Positions 1-11,045 of a DNA stretch of 64,000 nucleotides are shown here, piece after piece (position 1 is the stretch's first letter; each line of letters starts with the position of its first letter). The DNA comes from Simmondsia chinensis (lineage: Eukaryota > Streptophyta > Magnoliopsida > Caryophyllales > Simmondsiaceae): positions 7,536,492 to 7,600,491 of the forward strand of contig JAGTTD010000013.1 in NCBI GenBank assembly GCA_018398585.1, given 5' to 3'. The translations under genes were made by a program, and so were the position numbers. The notes beneath the pieces were generated by a model, which saw only the letters and a program-made list of their open reading frames with translations, did no database searches and was not told the origin of the DNA.

Positions 1-132
1 ATGCACTTATAAAGTAAATTGCTTTAAAATTTCCAAATTTGAACGAGGATGACATGATTTCAATGTATTGCAGGCTACTTTGTCTATGTGTCTTTTCTTG
101 TTGAATTCAGAGGCCAAGGAATAGGAGGATCC

Positions 133-680
133 TGTCACGATCCTAGCCGTGACTCTGACAAGCCAAAGAACCAAACGGCTATTTTTCGCTTTTATTATTT
201 TTGTATCGGCTATGTAATGAAAAATATTGTAAAATTAATTAGTTTAAATTTTGAATTCGAAATGGGTTTAGGAGGGAAGAAGAAGGAGGCAAGGGGTTAA
301 TTTAAAATTATAATCATGTAATTACATTAATTAAGTGGGGCTATATCTTAGGGTCTAGGTCTTAGGGGCAACCAACCCTCTCCCTCCATTTTTGTCTATT
401 TAAACCAATGTAATGTGTGGCTTTGGAATTAATCAATCAACAACAAACAACAATTTAAACTCTTCCCTCTCTTTCCTCTACTCTCAACCGACTCCCCCTC
501 TTTTCCTCTAATTCCAACTTCCTTTCTTCTCTAACTCCCTTCTAAATCTCTCTACTTCTACCCCCTCTCTCTCTAATTCTTCTCTAATTCTCCCTCCTTC
601 TCAAAATCTATCTAAGTCACGAGCTTAGGTTCGTGACAAAGTGGTATCAGAGCTCGTCACCAACCTTTGGGTTTGTGACA
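133..680 (+). repeat. 5' LTR of the 133-2058 element
   Basis: The LTR includes a pyrimidine-rich leader (about 460-600). Its last 42 bases (639-680) are a diverged tandem copy of the LTR end plus primer-binding site, so a second TGGTATCAGAGC lies inside the LTR at 642-653. The same extension is present in the 3' LTR, which shows it has been through reverse transcription. Confidence 0.9.
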
Positions 681-683
681 AAG

Positions 684-696
684 TGGTATCAGAGCC
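684..696 (+). promoter_or_regulatory. Primer-binding site (initiator tRNA-Met)
   Basis: TGGTATCAGAGCC lies 3 bases after the 5' LTR. It matches the 3' end of plant initiator tRNA-Met, the usual primer of plant LTR elements. Confidence 0.85.
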
Positions 697-826
697 ATCT
701 TCCGATCGAAGAGGGCATATCCTATCCTTTGCATTTTCATTCAACTCATAAAAAAATAAAAAAATAAAAAAATCTAAACTGTGAACAGTAACCGAACCAA
801 AAAAAAAAAAGGCTATTACAAGAAGC

Positions 827-1309
827 ATGTCATCAACCGATTGCACCGAGTCCAACGAGTGGGTTGAAGCTATCGACGAAAGGTTGGTCTGCTTGGAGAA
901 GAGGATGGACCGACTAGAGGAGCAACAAAACCGGAACAACGTCGAGATAAAGGCAGACATGGCGGACGTGAAAGCTGACCTTAGGGCCCTAACCGATGTT
1001 GTAGCTCGGCTTTGTGATAGCCGTGGTGTGAAGTTTGAACTTCCACCGCAGCCTCAAAAGGGGTGTGATGAAGTCCCTGACATTGCAATTAATGTCAAGG
1101 ATAAGAAGGAACCAATGGAACCACCGCCCTTGGAGCTAGAATCGCATGAATTGGGGCCAAACGCAACAAAGGTGCCACTAGAAGTTCACAAGCCACCAAG
1201 CCCAACTATGACTTGCAAGCCATGGCCGTGGGGTGACTATGAACAGGAGGCACGTATAGCAATGGCACCTCAAGAATTCCATAGTGCTACCATGGCTCAT
1301 GAAAAGTAG
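827..1309 (+). CDS. Gag-like N-terminal ORF of the short LTR element
   Basis: This is an open frame of 160 codons starting 131 bases after the primer-binding site. The N-terminal 65 or so residues are charged and heptad-like (ERLVCLEKRMDRLEEQQNR), as expected for a short coiled coil. A proline-rich stretch (residues about 70-130) follows. There is no zinc knuckle and no protease motif. After the stop, other frames up to 1500 contain residues that look like the last part of a Gypsy polyprotein, so the body appears to be gag start joined to pol end by a large deletion. The product is probably at most a Gag fragment. It may not be translated. Confidence 0.5.
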   Translation: MSSTDCTESNEWVEAIDERLVCLEKRMDRLEEQQNRNNVEIKADMADVKADLRALTDVVARLCDSRGVKFELPPQPQKGCDEVPDIAINVKDKKEPMEPPPLELESHELGPNATKVPLEVHKPPSPTMTCKPWPWGDYEQEARIAMAPQEFHSATMAHEK

Positions 1310-1510
1310 CAGCACCGTGGTGGACGGCATCATAAGAAGGCAAAGCCGTGTCAAGCTCACCATCTCAAGCCTAAGACCACTCAAAGAGACATCCAAAATA
1401 TCAAGGTCAAGGCAAGAGTATGGGAACGATTTCCAAGAACCGGAATTGGCACAAGGAGATCAATCCACATGACAACCTTGAGGACAAGGATGTTTTCAAG
1501 GGGAAGGGTT

Positions 1511-2058
1511 TGTCACGATCCTAGCCGTGACTCTGACAAGCCAAAGAACCAAACGGCTATTTTTCGCTTTTATTATTTTTGTATCGGCTATGTAATGAAA
1601 AATATTGTAAAATTAATTAGTTTAAATTTTGAATTCGAAATGGGTTTAGGAGGGAAGAAGAAGGAGGCAAGGGGTTAATTTAAAATTATAATCATGTAAT
1701 TATATTAATTAAGTGGGGCTATATCTTAGGGTCTAGGTCTTAGGGGCAACCAACCCTCTCCCTCCATTTTTGTCTATTTAAACCAATGTAATGTGTGGCT
1801 TTGGAATTAATCAATCAACAACAAACAACAATTTGAACTCTTCCCTCTCTTTCCTCTACTCTCAACCGACTCCCCCTCTTTTCCTCTAATTCCAACTTCC
1901 TTTCTTCTCTAACTCCCTTCTAAATCTCTCTACTTCTACCCCCTCTCTCTCTAATTCTTCTCTAATTCTCCCTCCTTCTCAAAATCTATCTAAGTCACGA
2001 GCTTAGGTTCGTGACAAAGTGGTATCAGAGCTCGTCACCAACCTTTGGGTTTGTGACA
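1511..2058 (+). repeat. 3' LTR of the 133-2058 element
   Basis: Direct repeat of 133-680, equal in length and nearly identical. It is preceded by the polypurine tract AAGGGGAAGGG (1498-1508) and followed by the GATCC target duplication. Confidence 0.9.
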
Positions 2059-2163
2059 GATCCTCTCTACATGTCAATACAAATACGACACCGCAAAGAA
2101 AAATGTTATTTTATGAAATTAGTATGGTAGATTCGAGTTGATTGATGTGATAAATATAGTTAA

Positions 2164-2700
2164 CAATTTTTTTTTTTTTAATATTATCGATAAGGTCGCG
2201 ATACAAGACAGACCACTCACCAAAACGAGGTCTAGGATACCCATAAGGAAACAGGGACCATAAAAAAACAAGTACAAACAATAGAGCAAAACTAAAAAAG
2301 GACAAGAATACAAAAAGAAATACAAACAGTACCAACAGACGCTAGAAAACTACACACTGAAAAATAAAACAGGGAGTGCCAGGATTAGGCTAGGAGATGA
2401 GAGCACGGAATCAGAGCTAGAAAAATCGTAGGAACTTAAGTCAAAAACTACCCTAATCTATAATTGCAAATCGCTCGATCATAATAAAATCGTCACCATT
2501 AAAGCTTAACCCGAGCTTCTTCTCAATCTTCCATGTACACTCCCCTGAAGAAGTTTCTCAGCCATTAGAATCTTTTGCTCCCTTTTTCCGGCCTTCCTCT
2601 TTCTTCTTTCATTACTCAAAGGCTCAGGAAGCCTCTTCGTAATGCTTCCAGGTGACACATGTTTAATAAATAAAATCAATATATTATATATTTTTAAAAA
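2164..2700 (-). mobile_element. Possible 3' end of a LINE-like retroposon
   Basis: Read on the minus strand, this is T/GT-rich non-coding sequence like L1 3' untranslated regions, ending in a 12-13 base A run (poly-T at about 2168-2180 on the plus strand). Farther upstream on the minus strand (2400-2680) short frames look like decayed coding sequence but carry no motif I recognise. No target duplication was found. The call is weak. Confidence 0.3.
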
Positions 2701-4259
2701 AATTTAGTTATGAACTTTGTACCAAGTGTGTATATATACAACGATCTATGAGTTGCTAATGCCTGCATGTGGTTCATGGAGTAATGCCCCTTATATATAT
2801 ATATATATTTCTAGCTCAAATTCATCTCATATGGTTTAATCCCTGTCCTAGTGGGGATACAAGATTATCCATCGCGTATGAAAGGGAATACTATAGAAAC
2901 TAATATAGTACAAAATTTTAAGGGCATAAAAAATTACTATGGATTTCACATGTGTACAAAGTATCATAGTTTCACAAGTTGACTTCCTCATATAGATTTT
3001 GATTGCTTTGCAAAAGAACCCAAAAAAATAAATAAATCTCAAGCTTTATTTAGATTAAGATTTTTGCAAGAGAGATTGAATAAGTTAGCCATATGATCTT
3101 TAGTAAAGAGATATATTAGACAAAAACTACTACACAAGTTCAATTGTAAGTTTGCAATGAAAGAATTAGTTAAAGCAAATATGTTTAAAAGATTATAGTA
3201 TATGCTTAAATTCTTAATTATAAGGGCAATTATTAATTTGTATATGCAAGTTCAAACAAATATTCTTTAAAGAGTAATTTTTTTCTCGCACGAGTAAATT
3301 TAGTGCTTAAATTCTTTAGTTTAGATTGTAATCCTCAAAGTATTAGTCAAGGCCAAGGCCTAGATTGACAATAATAAAACTTGCACATATTTACCTAATT
3401 TGGTTGTCAAGCTCAAAATATGCTTATTTATCATTTATATTAAACATAGAGGAATTAGCTGAGTTAATATAGCTGACATTAAGCTTTTCTAGGATATGGC
3501 TCCATATAAATAACCAAAGTCGTACCCTTATCTATAAAAGTGCTTTGTTAACCTCAACATACACGAGCCTTGGCTCTTGAAATAAAATGCATCTTGGGAC
3601 ACATATAAATAACTCTGGAGTTTCAAAGTCATTTATGTCATGAATAAAGCCCTCAGAAATGAGGCGTACGTTGTTGTCGTGCATTGTGCTCTTGACACAT
3701 ATGTGATGCTTATTTGCCATCGAAATGGAGCCAGCACAATATTTGCTATCCGCCAGACTCTACATTGAGGAGCCTTTATGCTCACTTTTTTAAATGAGTG
3801 GGGTTAGAGGAATATTTGAATATACAATCTTTTGTTCTAAGATTTGAAGTAATGAGCAGTCTTGAGCTCAATAAGATGTTAGGCTCTAGTTATCCTAACT
3901 TGAGCATCTAATGTTCTATATATTATTGTTAAGTCCCCCCAACCAAAAGCTTTCCCTCCTCCAATCAAGTTATTTTAGGTTATATGCTTTTCATTTAATA
4001 GAATAAAAAAGTTAAATAAAACAGAATAGTAATGAAAACACATGCTTATCTTTCAAGTCACACTTGTCTTCATCCACTACCATCTTTAGTGGCGGATCCA
4101 AGATTTGTGACCACCGGGGGCACAATACAAATAAAGATATATATGTGTGTGTGTGTGTCAACAATCTAGTATAGTAACAGGTGATGATGGATCCAAAAAA
4201 TTCAATTAATGGGAGCAATTAAAAATTTAGTAATTATGCTCTAAACAAAATAAATAAAT
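2701..4259. other. AT-rich intergenic DNA, no gene seen
   Basis: There are short AT and GT microsatellites (2795-2812, 4137-4159) and many stop codons in all frames. A segment near 4085-4125 resembles the widespread plant repeat that reads 'tggcggatccaagattt', suggesting an old hAT or MITE remnant. I see no supported coding region. Confidence 0.5.
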
Positions 4260-4636
4260 GGTTTATTTACACTAAAAGTCCCCGTACTTTGTCAATGTAG
4301 TCCTTTTATTTTATATTGTGTTAATTTAGTCCCTGTCCAATTCAAAATATGTCAATTTGGTCCTTAGAAAATTTTTATATTAAGTTTTTAATAAAATTTT
4401 TAATGATTCGAACACAAATTTGGTTAAATTGAGTAAAATGATGAATTTATAATAAGTTGGAAGCATCTAACATAATTTTGCCATTCAAATTTATGACATT
4501 AATTTAACTTAAATTTGAACAAAGGATTAAATTGACACATTCTGAATTATTCAGGGACTAAATTGACACTATTAAAAGTGCAGGGACCAAATTGACACAA
4601 TGGGCAAAGTACAGGGACCTTTGAAATAAATAACCC
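4260..4636. mobile_element. MITE with imperfect terminal inverted repeats
   Basis: The left end reads GGTTTATTTACACTAAAAGT and the right end, reverse-complemented, reads GGGTTATTTATTTCAAAGGT. Both run on into GTCCC(C/T)GTACTTTG and further weakly inverted 'GTCAATTTRGTCC' blocks. A 9-bp TAAATAAAT flanks both sides (4251-4259 and 4637-4645). Nine-base duplications are typical of Mutator-type elements, but this one is AT-only and could arise by chance. There is no coding capacity in the 377 bp. Confidence 0.65.
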
Positions 4637-4645
4637 TAAATAAAT

Positions 4646-5606
4646 TATAATCAGCTACTAAATTACACATATTTACAAAATTAATCAAAATCAATGACTA
4701 AAAATACTAAAAATTCATTAACTAAACAAAATAACGCAAGTTGAACTAGAAATTAATAGAGCATAATATTTATAACTTTGCTAAAAATTTGTGAGTGATC
4801 ACAAATAAAATATTGAGGCCATGATAGTAGGTGATTTTTAATAATATAGGGTCCATAATTATTATAAAAATAAATATAAAAGTTCATTATATAATTAATT
4901 AATTAAAATTAAATATATAATTATTGAAATAAACTTATAATAAAATATTAATTAAAAGTAGAGATATTAGCATTAAAAAAATATATAAAATCATTGTTAT
5001 TTTATAAGTTAATAAATTTGTTTGATGTAGAATATAACTTTTTTATGAAGTGGAGTAGAGGACCAAAGAAAAGGCTTAAGAAAAAAACTAATGAAAAAAG
5101 GAATATGATGAATCAAACCCCTGACCTAGTAGTAAATACAAGTGTACAACATATTTACCAAAAACACCAGACCACCAGCCACAATATGGTACTAGAACAT
5201 GTATTAATATATATATATAAAACTCCTTACGATCCATGCACCCCAATACCTTCAACATAGATTCACTGGGGACACGTGGCCCCAATGGTTGTAAGTTGGA
5301 TAATCCCCGAACTATCTTCCTCTATAAGAGCTAGGATGAGCAAGAATTCTCACCGAGCAAGGAAAGGCTTCTTGCTTCATTCATGCCTCCTTCCTCCACA
5401 ACTACCTCTCTGTAGGAATAATCGTTCAAATCTTCTATTTCTCTTAAGGAAATTTCAAGTTGAGTGCGTAGCTAGAGCTTGAGTTCTGCCCATCCTAACA
5501 AACTCCACCACAAACATAACTCAAATATGTTAAATAAGTAGATTGATCAAATATATATATATATATATATAACTTCTACATGAAATAGTAAATTATATTC
5601 ATATCA
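4646..5606. other. AT-rich spacer, no gene seen
   Basis: The DNA is AT-rich, with a TA microsatellite at about 5551-5571. A short GC-balanced island at 5270-5500 contains an 88-codon and a 68-codon frame. Neither resembles a family I know and neither has a convincing promoter. Confidence 0.4.
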
Positions 5607-5989
5607 TAATACACATATTATCGAGGGTCATTGCTCAAATTAGTCTCAAGCCGACCTGACCGCCACGTCAACCACCACATCAGCCCTAAGGGCCACCTCA
5701 TCCTTGAGGTCATTAGTATAAATAGAGATAGTTAATTAAAGATGTGAGCATATTCTTATGTAATGTATGTTGTTTATTTCTCTCCCCTAAATTTTCTCTA
5801 ATTCTCCCCCTTTCTCTATAATTGTAATTATCAATTACACATATATAGTAATACAATCCGTGGTAGCATCTTTGCTATCCCCATAGCTATCGTTATCGAT
5901 ATTGTGTTAAATTGTGTAATTATGGTTAGATGGTGGTTGGATTGGTATTTGACCGGAGAGTGAGGAAGGATCCATCTTGGATCTAAACA
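5607..5989 (+). repeat. LTR copy 1 of the tandem chain
   Basis: Homology to the other copies begins near TAATACAC and ends at the CA before a degenerate primer-binding site (ttgatatcagagc). TATAAATA occurs at about 5718 and a pyrimidine-rich leader follows. This is the outermost complete LTR of the chain. Confidence 0.75.
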
Positions 5990-6014
5990 ATTGATATCAG
6001 AGCTCACGTTCAAC

Positions 6015-6300
6015 GGAGCTTGATCCAGTAGCTATTGCCAGAATACAAGCTACAATGGCAAAAATAATGGCCAAACTTAATCAAGCTCGACGAGATACTA
6101 GAAGTATGGAATCTGAGCTAAAAAACCTAGTTAAGAAAGTAATGAAGCTAGAGGAGAGCAGCGACGGTTGGACTACCATTAGAGCCCCACCCAATCGAGG
6201 AGAAGGGCATTGAATTGGAAGCTACCAAGGTGCCAAAACCTCTATCATTGAGCCAAAGCTCCGGCCACGAAGAGAAGAAAGAGAATGAGGAGGAGGAAGG
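6015..6300 (+). pseudogene. Decayed gag start, chain copy 1
   Basis: The start codon is ACG where copy 2 has ATG. The frame then encodes a helical, charged segment (KIMAKLNQARRDTRSMESE) like the N-terminus of plant Gypsy-type Gag, and a stop ends it near 6213. Downstream sequence is colinear with copy 2 in shifted frames. There is no zinc knuckle, protease or polymerase. Confidence 0.5.
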
Positions 6301-6829
6301 GGGACGATCGGACCGAGGTGAGGATGCCGAAACCACGATGTGTAAATGAGCAGCCGCCAATTGTTGCCAAGGCGCCACCGCCGCATGTCGTCGAGCACCG
6401 CCACCAACAACTAGGTCTGTCTAGGATTTCGAGCTTCATAGGAGAGCAACACAAAGAAGATCAGGGCCCGCCACCAACTCTAATCTGGTTCGCACCTTCG
6501 TCACCACCACCGCTGTGACATCGCACAGCTCAACGCCTATTGAAAAAAGCAGCCATTGCTCCTTGCGTGACCTAGGGTTCCGGGGGACAGGTGATTCTCA
6601 CGGTGGAAGAAGAGCTACACGGGGTTGGGTTTAAAATTTGACCAAAATAATGGTTTTGCCCCTTTTTTACTTAAATATTTTAGCAAAAATAAATTTTGTA
6701 ATTTTTATTAATTTTAGCAAAGTTATGGGTGTAAAAATTTGTAATTATTTAATTTGATCCCGAATGATTTAACTATTTTTATATCAATATCTTGACCCTT
6801 GGTGATAAGGGTCACTTTACAGCGGGTAT

Positions 6830-7233
6830 AGATACGAATATTACTGAGGGTCATGGCCGAATTAGTCTCGTGCCGGCCAGACTTCCATGTCCACTGCCAC
6901 ATCAGCCCTATGGGCCACCTCATTCATGACGTCATTTGTATAAATAGGGATAGTTAGTTAGAGATATGGGCATATTTATATGATGTATGATGCTTATCTC
7001 TCTCTCCCCCCAAATTCTTTCTAGTTCTCCCCCTTCTTCTAGATCTCTACCCCTTTTTCTATACTTGTAATTATCAATTACCCACATATAGTAATACAAT
7101 CCGGAGTAGCATCTTCGCTACCCCATAGCTATTCTTTTTGATCTTGTGTTGAATTGTGTAGTTGTGATTAGATTGTGATTGGATTGTTATTTAACTTGAG
7201 AGTGAGGATAGGAATCTACATTGGATTCTAACA
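6830..7233 (+). repeat. LTR copy 2 of the tandem chain
   Basis: The end is clear: TCTAACA, then the primer-binding site TTGGTATCAGAGC (7235-7247). A TATAAATAG lies near 6939. This LTR serves both as 3' LTR of unit 1 and 5' LTR of unit 2. Confidence 0.75.
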
Positions 7234-7269
7234 ATTGGTATCAGAGCTTACGTTCCTCGACACTCATCA

Positions 7270-7690
7270 ATGGAGCTTGATCCGATAGCTATTATCGAAA
7301 TACAAGCTACACTGGCAAAAATAATGGCCAAATCTTGACCAAGCTCAAGAGGATACTAGAAATATGAAATCTGAGCAAAAAAACCTAGTCAAGGAGGTAA
7401 TGGAGCTAGAGGAGAGCGGTGACGATCAGACTGTCATCGAAACACCAGATCCCTATTCGATCGAGGAGAAGGGCTCCAAATTGAAAGCCACCGAGGTGCC
7501 GGAACATCTACCATTGAGCCGGAGCTCCAGCCACAAAGAGAAGAAACTGAACGAGGAAAGGCAAGGAGGAAGATCAGACCGAGGTGAAGACGCCGAAACC
7601 ACCATTTGTAAACAAGCCATTGCCAATCGTTTTCGAGGAGCCATCATTGCATGTCGTCAAGCACCACCACCCACAGCTAGGTCTGTCTAG
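7270..7690 (+). pseudogene. Frameshifted gag-like gene, chain copy 2
   Basis: The best-preserved body. An ATG 23 bases after the primer-binding site opens a frame that stops after 23 codons because of one extra base near 7335. The shifted frame (7364-7690) then runs 108 codons. The protein would have a short coiled coil followed by an acidic and charged, low-complexity region. Length and composition suit a non-autonomous Gypsy Gag fragment, and nothing else recognisable follows before LTR copy 3. Confidence 0.5.
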
Positions 7691-8222
7691 GGTTTCAAGC
7701 ATCATGTACTTCATCAAAGAGGAGGAGAGCGATGCAGAGAATATCGCTGCACTTCACCACCTCCAATTCGGTTCGCACCTATGTCCCCACCACCAATGTG
7801 GCGTAGCATAGCTCGCCGGTTGCCGAAAAGAGCCGCCATTGCTCCTTGCTTGACCTAGGGATTTGGGCAATGAGTGATTGTTGCAGTGGAAGAAGAGTTG
7901 CGTGGGGGTGGGATTAAAATTTTACCAAAATTCCTATTTTGCCCCTTTTTACTTAAATATTTTAGCGAAAATAAATTTTGTCATTTTTATTAATTTTAGT
8001 AAAATTAAGGATGCTCCCTCCAGCATGAGCAAACCTTTTCAAAGCTGCTTAAGAAAGGGCGCCACTAACCCAGCTTGGATCCAGCCGGGCAATAACAAAT
8101 CTTCTAGCCAAGTCCAACCATGGGTAAAATTTGTAATTATGGTAATAGATCCCGGAGGATTTAACTATTTGTATATCAATACCTTGACCCTTGAGAGCAA
8201 GGGTCATTTCATAGTGGGGGTA

Positions 8223-8609
8223 TCAATACGATTATTATTGAGGGTCATGGCTGAATTAGTCTGAGCCGACCTGACCGTCATGTCAGCCACCACATCAGCC
8301 TTAGAGGCCACCTCATCCTTAAGGTCATAAGTATAAATAGGGATATTTAGTTAATATAGGCATGCTTATGTGATGTATTATGTTTATCTCTCTCCCCTAA
8401 ATTCTCTCTAATTCTCCTCCCTTCTTCTAGATCTCTCCCCTTTCTTCATAATTAGAATTTTCAATTACCCGTATATAGTAATATAATCCAAGGTAGCATC
8501 TTCGCTATCCCATAGCTATAATTATGGATCTTGTGTTGAATTGTATAGTTGTGGTTAGATTGGTATTTGACTTGAGATTGAGGATAAGGATCCACCTTGG
8601 ATCCTAACT
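8223..8609 (+). repeat. LTR copy 3 of the tandem chain
   Basis: Complete LTR with a damaged primer-binding site (ttggtattagctc). The body before it contains a unique insertion of about 90 bp (8010-8125) absent from the other copies. Confidence 0.7.
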
Positions 8610-8610
8610 T

Positions 8611-8799
8611 TTGGTATTAGCTCACCTTCCACGACCTCCAACATTGGAGCTTGATTTGGTAGCTATTGATGGAATAAAAGCTCCACTAGTAAAAATAATT
8701 GCCAAACATGATCAGGCTCAAGAGGATACTAGAAGTATGAAATCTAAGCCAAAAACCCCAGTCAAGGAGGTAATGGATCTAGAGGCGAGCGGGCAATGA
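8611..8799 (+). pseudogene. Gag-start remnant, chain copy 3
   Basis: A 62-codon frame colinear with the gag start of copies 1 and 2 (KIIAKHDQAQEDTRSMKSK). It ends at a stop, and the sequence after about 8950 switches to an internally deleted LTR (8947-9033), so this body is truncated. Confidence 0.45.
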
Positions 8800-9592
8800 T
8801 CGGACCATAATCGAAGCCATGGAGCCCCATCTGATAGATGAGGAAGGCATCGAATGGGAAGCCACCGAGGTGCAGGAACCTCTGCCAACGAGTCGTAGTT
8901 CTGGCCACGAAGAGATGAAAGAAAATGAGGAGGGGAAAGAACGATGATCGGATAGCTAGTCAGAGATATGGGCATGCTTATGTGATGTATGATGTTTGAG
9001 AGTAAGGATAAGCATCCACCTTGGATCCTAACAATCGCCAACTACCGAGCACTCTAGCAGCCACCAAGGTGGGGGAACCATCGCCTATAAACGAACTGCT
9101 GCCGGTCGTCATTGAGGAGCCAGCATCGCACGTCATCGAGCACCACAACCCACAGCTAGGTCTTTCTAGGGTTTCGAGCATCATGGGCTTCATCGCAGAG
9201 GAGGAGAGCGAAACAGAGAAGATCGGGGTCCACCACCAACTCCAATCCAATTAGCACTTCCATCGCCACTACCTCCGTGGCATCGCATAGCTTGTCGCCC
9301 ACCGGAAAAGCCACCACTGCTCCATGCTTGTTCTAGGGTTTCGAGCAACGAACAATTTTTGCAATGGAAGAAGAGTTGCATGGTGGTGGGATTAAAATTT
9401 GACCAAAATTATTGTTTTTCTTTGTTTTTCACTTAAATATTTTGGCAAATATAAATTTTATGAATTTGATTAATTTTAGTAAAGTTAAGGGGGTAAAATT
9501 TGTAACAATGGTATTTGATTCTGGGAGATTTAACTATTTTGAATATCATTACCTTGACCATTGAGAACAAGTGTCATTTTACGACGGAGTAT

Positions 9593-10946
9593 TGATGCAA
9601 ATATTACCGAGGGCCAATGCCAGAATTAGTCTCAAGCCGGTTAGACCACCATGTTAGCCGCCACATCTACCCTAGGGGCCACCTCGTTTTTGAGGTCATT
9701 AGTATAAATAGGGATAGTTAATCAGAGGTATGAGCATACCTATGTGATGTATGATGTTTGTCTCTCTCCCCCCAAATTCTCTCTACTTCCCCCTTCCGCT
9801 GATCTCCCCCCCCCCCCCCCCCCCCCCCCCAAAATACAACTAGGTCTTTCTAGGGTTTCGGGCATCATGGGCTTCATCGCAAAGGAGGAGAGCGAAACAG
9901 AGAAGATCGGGGTCCACCACCAACTCCAATCCAATTCGCACTTCAATCGCCACTACCTCCGTGGCATCGCATAGCTCGTCGCCTACCGGAAAAAGCCTCC
10001 ACTGCTCCATGCTTGTTCTAGGGTTTCGAGCAACGAACAATTTTTGCAATGGAAGAAGAGTTGCATGGTGGTGGGATTAAAATTTGACCAAAATTATTGT
10101 TTTTCTTTGTTTTTCACTTAAATATTTTGGCAAAAATAAATTTTATTAATTTTAGTAAATTCAAAGGGGTAAAATTTGTAACAATGGTATTTGATTCCGG
10201 GAGATTTAACTATTTTGAATATCATTACCTTGACCATTGAGAACAAGTGTCATTTTACGACGGAGTATTGATGCAAATATTACCGAGGGCCAATGCCGGA
10301 ATTAGTCTCAAGCCGGTTAGACCACCATGTTAGCCGCCACATCTACCCTAGGGGCCACCTCGTCCTTGAGGTCATTAGTATAAATAGGGATAGTTAGTCA
10401 GAGATATGGGCATACCTATGTGATGTATGATGTTTGTCTCTCTCCCCCCCAAATTCTCTCTACTTCCCCCTCTCGCTGATCCCCCCCCCCCCCCCCCCCA
10501 AATACAGCTAGGTCTTTCTAGGGTTTCGGGCATCATGAGCTTCATCGCAAAGGAGGAGAGCGAAACAGAGAAGATCGGGGTCCACCACCAACTCCAATCC
10601 AATTCGCACTTCAATCGCCACTACCTCCGTGGCATCGCATAGCTCGTCGCGTACCGGAAAAAGCCACCACTGCTCCATGCTTGTTCTAGGGTTTCGAGCA
10701 ACGAACAATTGTTGCAATGGAAGAAGAGTTGCATGGTGGTGGGATTAAAATTTGACCAAAATTATTGTTTTTCTTTGTTTTTCACTTAAATATTTTGGCA
10801 AAAATAAATTTTATGAATTTTATTAATTTTAGTAAAGTCAAGGGGGGTAAAATTTGTAACAATGGTATTTGATTCCGGGAGATTTAACAATTTTGAATAT
10901 CATTACCTTGACCATTGAGAACAAGTGTCATTTTACGACAGAGTAT
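9593..10946 (+). repeat. Two near-identical 677-bp units, each LTR front + poly-C + body end
   Basis: Unit one is 9593-10268 and unit two is 10269-10946; a third begins at 10947 and breaks off in another poly-C run. Each unit keeps the LTR only as far as its CT-rich leader, then has 19-25 C, then resumes inside the body at 'aaatacarctagg'. The units are nearly identical by eye, so their duplication is more recent than the rest of the chain. Confidence 0.85.
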
Positions 10947-11045
10947 TGATGCAAATATTACCGAGGGCCAATGCCGGAATTAGTCTCAAGCCGGTTAGAC
11001 CACCATGTTAGCCGCCACTTCTTCCCCCCCCCCCCCCCCCCCCCC

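Larger units (their letters stand above)
133..2058 (+). mobile_element. Short non-autonomous LTR retrotransposon (Gypsy-like LARD), intact ends
   Basis: Two 548-bp direct repeats begin TGTCAC and end GTGACA. They are flanked by the 5-bp target duplication GATCC (128-132 and 2059-2063). A primer-binding site complementary to initiator tRNA-Met follows the left LTR, and a polypurine run (1498-1508) precedes the right one. The internal region is only about 830 bp and holds a Gag-like start (827-1309) plus a frame-shifted stretch resembling the end of a Gypsy polyprotein. Protease, reverse transcriptase and integrase are absent, so any movement would need a helper. By eye the LTRs differ at two positions (near 325 and 455), so the insertion is young. 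Assignment to Gypsy is inferred from the gag start and tail and is not proven. Confidence 0.9.
5607..11045 (+). mobile_element. Tandem chain of one LTR-retrotransposon family (LTR-body repeated)
   Basis: One family, with an LTR of about 385 bp and a body of about 850-990 bp, is repeated head to tail. LTRs lie at 5607-5989, 6830-7233 and 8223-8609, with partial LTRs at 8947-9033, 9593-9805, 10269-10480 and 10947-11023, each followed by body sequence. Such chains are expected from unequal recombination between LTRs. From 9593 on, each unit has the front half of the LTR, a poly-C run, then only the back half of the body. The body carries a decayed gag start and no pol. LTR 5' borders are uncertain by about 20 bases because no clear polypurine tract marks them. 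Confidence 0.8.

Noticed and set aside
88..300. 70-codon frame repeated at 1469-1678
   Set aside because: Both lie in the LTRs of the 133-2058 element and are duplicated because the LTR is.
3532..3720. A 62-codon minus-strand frame (MANKHHICVKST...)
   Set aside because: It reads like a plausible protein fragment, but I recognise no family and see no start context, extension or neighbours. A protein search would decide.
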